A DNA stretch of 64,000 nucleotides from assembly GCF_018917965.1 (NCBI RefSeq), contig NZ_JAHLPP010000001.1, forward strand, positions 620,001 through 684,000, read 5' to 3'. The position numbers and the translations under genes were made by a program. Source of the DNA: Pseudoflavonifractor sp. MSJ-37 (GTDB lineage Bacteria > Bacillota > Clostridia > Oscillospirales > Oscillospiraceae). The notes beneath the pieces are model-generated. The model worked only from the letters and a program-made list of their open reading frames with translations, was not told where the DNA came from and searched no databases. Positions 61,399-64,000 of this stretch are shown here, in pieces (position 1 is the first letter of the stretch; every line of letters begins with the position of its first letter).

Positions 61399-62403
61399 AT
61401 GACCGTACGGGAACAGACGGAGCAGTGGGAGCGGCAGAGCCTGTCGCCCTATGCCTGCCGCGCCGCGGAGAGCCGAGGGCGCGCCCGCCCGTTGGAGCCC
61501 TGTCCCATGCGGACCTGCTTCCAGCGGGACGCGGACCGGATCGTCCACGCCAAGGCCTTCCGGCGGCTCATGCACAAGACGCAGGTGTTCCTGGCCCCGG
61601 AGGGGGACCATTACCGGACCCGCATGACCCATACCCTAGAGGTGGCCCGGATCGCCCGGACGATCGCCCGGGGCCTGCGGCTCAACGAGGACCTGACGGA
61701 GGCGGCGGCCCTGGGCCACGACCTGGGGCACACTCCCTTCGGTCATGCCGGGGAGCAGGTGCTGGATGAGATCATGCCCGGCGGCTTCGAACACAACGTC
61801 CAGTCCCTCCGGGTGGTGGACCGCCTGGAGGATGAGGGCGCGGGCCTGGACCTGACGTGGGAGGTCCGCAACGGCATCCTCTGTCACACCGGCGGCGAGC
61901 GGGCCGCCACGCTGGAGGGACGGATCATCCGTCTGGCAGACCAGATCGCCTATATCGAACATGACATCGACGACGCCGTCCGGGCGGGGGTCCTCTATCC
62001 CATGGACCTGCCTCTGGCCCTGACCCAGCGGCTGGGATTCTCCCACGGGGAGCGGATCGACACGCTGGTGTCCGATGTGATCGGGCAGAGCCGGGACCGG
62101 GACGATATCTGTCAGTCAGAAGAGTGCCGGCAGGCGCTGGCCGACCTGCGGAGCTTCATGTTCGGGGCGGTCTATCTCTCACCCACCGCCAAGGCGGAGG
62201 AGGGGAAGGCGCAGGACGTGCTCCGCTTCCTCTTCGAGCGCTACCGGAAGGACCCGGACGCCCTGCCGTCGGAGTTCCAGGACATCCGGGCCAGAGAGGG
62301 CGTGGAGCGGGCCGTCTGCGACTACATCGCGGGCATGACGGACAAGTATGCTGTGGAGCGGTTCCGGGAGCTGGCGATCCCCCGGTCCTGGGCCGTGAAA
62401 TGA
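61399..62403 (+). CDS. dgt: Deoxyguanosinetriphosphate triphosphohydrolase-like HD protein
   Basis: 334 residues from the ATG at 61399 (GGAGG upstream). HD-superfamily motifs: HTLEVARIART with the first His, GHDLGHTPFGHAGEQVLDE with the His-Asp pair, CHTGGE and RIIRLADQIAYIEHDIDDA with the final Asp. It splits dNTPs to deoxynucleosides and triphosphate. It precedes dnaG, a common arrangement in Clostridia. Confidence 0.93.
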   Translation: MTVREQTEQWERQSLSPYACRAAESRGRARPLEPCPMRTCFQRDADRIVHAKAFRRLMHKTQVFLAPEGDHYRTRMTHTLEVARIARTIARGLRLNEDLTEAAALGHDLGHTPFGHAGEQVLDEIMPGGFEHNVQSLRVVDRLEDEGAGLDLTWEVRNGILCHTGGERAATLEGRIIRLADQIAYIEHDIDDAVRAGVLYPMDLPLALTQRLGFSHGERIDTLVSDVIGQSRDRDDICQSEECRQALADLRSFMFGAVYLSPTAKAEEGKAQDVLRFLFERYRKDPDALPSEFQDIRAREGVERAVCDYIAGMTDKYAVERFRELAIPRSWAVK

Positions 62404-62425
62404 CAGCGGGGAAGGAGGGGACCAT

Positions 62426-64000
62426 ATGGCCATACCAGAGGCGTTCATCGACGAGGTGGTGGCGCGGAACGAGATCTCAGACGTGGTCTCTTCCTACGTC
62501 CATCTGACCCGGAAGGGGAACAATATGTGGGGCCTGTGCCCCTTCCACAATGAAAAGACCCCGTCCTTCTCCGTGTCTACGGAAAAGCAGATCTATCACT
62601 GCTTCGGCTGCGGCAAGGGGGGCGGCGTGATCTCCTTCATCATGGAGATCGAAAACCTGCCCTTCGTGGAGGCAGTGCGCCTCCTGGCCCAGCGGGCCGG
62701 GCTGGAGATGCCGGAGAGCGGAGAGAATGAGGGCTGGCGCCGCCGGAAGGAGCGCCTCCTGACCTTGAACAAGGAAGCCGCCCGGTTCTTCCACGAGACG
62801 CTCAAGTCCCCGGCGGGGGCGGCGGGCGCGGCCTATCTGTTCCAGAAGCGGGGGCTGTCCCGGGGCATCGTCACCCGGTTCGGCTTGGGCATGGCGCCGG
62901 ACCGCTGGGACAGCCTGATCCAGGCCATGGCGGAGAAAGGATACTCCAAGCGGGAGCTCCTGGACGCCGGCCTGGCGGTAGACAACAAGAAGGGGCGGAT
63001 CTACGACCGGTTCCGGAACCGGGTCATGTTCCCCATCATCGACCTGCGGGGGGAGGTCATCGGCTTCGGCGGCCGGGTGCTGGACGACTCCACGCCCAAG
63101 TACCTGAACTCGCCGGACACGGTGATCTACAACAAGAGCCGGAACCTCTTCGCCCTGAACATCGCCAAGAAGTCCAAGCTGGGGCGGATCATCCTGACAG
63201 AGGGCTATATGGACACGATCTCCCTCCATCAGGCGGGGTTCGACTGCGCTGTGGCCAGTCTGGGCACCTCTCTGACGCAGGAGCACGCCCAGCTCCTCTC
63301 CCGGTACACGAAGGAGGCGGTGATCGCCTACGACGGTGACGGGGCGGGCGTGAAGGCCGCCCAGCGGGCCATCCCGATCTTGGAAAAGACGGGCATCCAG
63401 GTGAAGGTCCTCCAGATCCGGGGGGCCAAGGACCCGGACGAATACATCAAGAAATACGGCCGGGAGGCCTTCGCCAAGATGCTCGACCAGAGCGAGAACC
63501 ACATCGAGTACCGCCTGCGCCAGATCCAGGGGAAGTACGACCTGACGGACGATGCCCAAAAGGTGGAGTTCCTGCGGGAGGCCGCCGCCATGCTGGCCAC
63601 GCTCCCCAGCCCGGTGGAGCGGGAGATCTACGGCGGACGGGCCGCGGAGGCCGCCGGCGTGACTCCGGCCGCCATGGAGCAGGAGGTCAAGCGGGAGCTC
63701 TCCCGCCGCATCCGGCAGGCGAAGAAGCAGCAGGAGCGGCGGGACCTGACGCCCGCCGTCCAGCTCCAGCCCAAGGAGTACGGCATCCGATACCCCAATA
63801 TGCGCTCCGGACGGGCGGAAGAGGGCGTCCTGCGGCTGATGCTGCTGGAGCCCAGCCTCTTCCGGGAGACCGGGAGCTTGACGGCGGAGCAGTTCTCGGC
63901 GCCGCTTCTGGGGCGGATCTATTCGATCCTGCTCCGGCAGTTCCGGGAGGGCCGCACGCCCCAGGCGGCTAGTCTGGCCGGGGACTTGTCCCCAGAGGAG
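62426..64000 (+). CDS. dnaG: DNA primase, cut by window edge (first 525 codons)
   Basis: The ATG at 62426 has AAGGAGG 7 bases upstream. The open frame runs to the edge with no stop. CHC2 zinc finger at 38-62 (C38, H41, C59, C62), RNA polymerase core FRNRVMFPIIDLRGEVIGFGGR and TOPRIM motifs ILTEGYMDTISLHQAGF and IAYDGDGAGVKAAQRAI. The C-terminal DnaB-binding domain begins near the end. In many Firmicutes rpoD (sigA) follows immediately, outside this window. Confidence 0.95.
   Translation, partial: MAIPEAFIDEVVARNEISDVVSSYVHLTRKGNNMWGLCPFHNEKTPSFSVSTEKQIYHCFGCGKGGGVISFIMEIENLPFVEAVRLLAQRAGLEMPESGENEGWRRRKERLLTLNKEAARFFHETLKSPAGAAGAAYLFQKRGLSRGIVTRFGLGMAPDRWDSLIQAMAEKGYSKRELLDAGLAVDNKKGRIYDRFRNRVMFPIIDLRGEVIGFGGRVLDDSTPKYLNSPDTVIYNKSRNLFALNIAKKSKLGRIILTEGYMDTISLHQAGFDCAVASLGTSLTQEHAQLLSRYTKEAVIAYDGDGAGVKAAQRAIPILEKTGIQVKVLQIRGAKDPDEYIKKYGREAFAKMLDQSENHIEYRLRQIQGKYDLTDDAQKVEFLREAAAMLATLPSPVEREIYGGRAAEAAGVTPAAMEQEVKRELSRRIRQAKKQQERRDLTPAVQLQPKEYGIRYPNMRSGRAEEGVLRLMLLEPSLFRETGSLTAEQFSAPLLGRIYSILLRQFREGRTPQAASLAGDLSPEE

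Overview
The window is GC-rich, densely packed bacterial DNA that reads as a chromosome segment from a spore-forming, Gram-positive gut-type Firmicute, most likely Oscillospiraceae (the Flavonifractor / Lawsonibacter / Oscillibacter neighbourhood). This rests on the HrcA-CIRCE heat-shock operon, spoVAD/spoVAE with a sigma-G-like promoter, AddAB instead of RecBCD, an HMA/DtxR-type metal promoter, AGGAGG ribosome binding sites and frequent GTG/TTG starts. Genus is an inference; no 16S or other marker is present. I found no tRNA, rRNA, CRISPR array or insertion sequence.

Layout. 1-825: start of a membrane-anchored cell-wall type protein (leftward) and a 600-bp gene-free stretch rich in hairpins, including a perfect 38-bp palindrome. 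826-5588: XpaC-like membrane protein, then leftward rpiB, a PHP-family histidinol phosphatase and a protein mannosyltransferase-type enzyme with an inserted discoidin-like domain. 5644-10522: leftward heat-shock operon hrcA-grpE-dnaK-dnaJ with one perfect CIRCE. 10538-11167: a small XRE regulator with two matching 15-bp operators, divergent from a short hydrophobic ORF. 11225-15821: leftward MBL hydrolase, MATE exporter, cysteine desulfurase, ferritin and cytidine deaminase. 15950-19815: the most unusual region, a phage-like genetic switch. A LexA/CI-type S24 repressor (with traX in its operon) faces a rightward operon for a 78-residue protein, a protein with four helix-turn-helix units and a peptidoglycan amidase. 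A set of AGTATCTT-N3-AAGATACT operators lies between them. There are no phage structural genes and no recognisable holin.

19838-31024 is a rightward run of core genes: ddl and murF (peptidoglycan precursor), an ABC-F protein, YdcF, prfA, tsaC/sua5, coaE, an M18 aminopeptidase and TepA. 31085-35067 has a Nim-like flavoprotein, an acetyltransferase, a glycosyltransferase and an O-antigen-ligase-like protein. 35117-37664 is a zinc/manganese-type ABC importer (solute-binding protein, ATPase, permease). Then come a patatin, citrate synthase, a CopZ-like metal-binding protein under a DtxR-like site, a lipoprotein polysaccharide deacetylase, a prenyl-synthase component I-like membrane protein and a phosphodiesterase. 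43193-45231 has a TIGR04076-type protein with two possible starts, convergent with spoVAE-spoVAD. 45256-64000 has a zinc-ribbon protein, acyl-ACP thioesterase, guaB, addB-addA, two transporters, rpmE, a flavin reductase, hflX, an acetyltransferase, a YigZ protein, dgt and the first 525 codons of dnaG.

Most transcription units have recognisable promoters with 17-bp spacers and hairpin terminators, and many adjacent genes overlap by ATGA, so operon calls are reasonably firm. Functions come from motifs read by eye; no database search was run.
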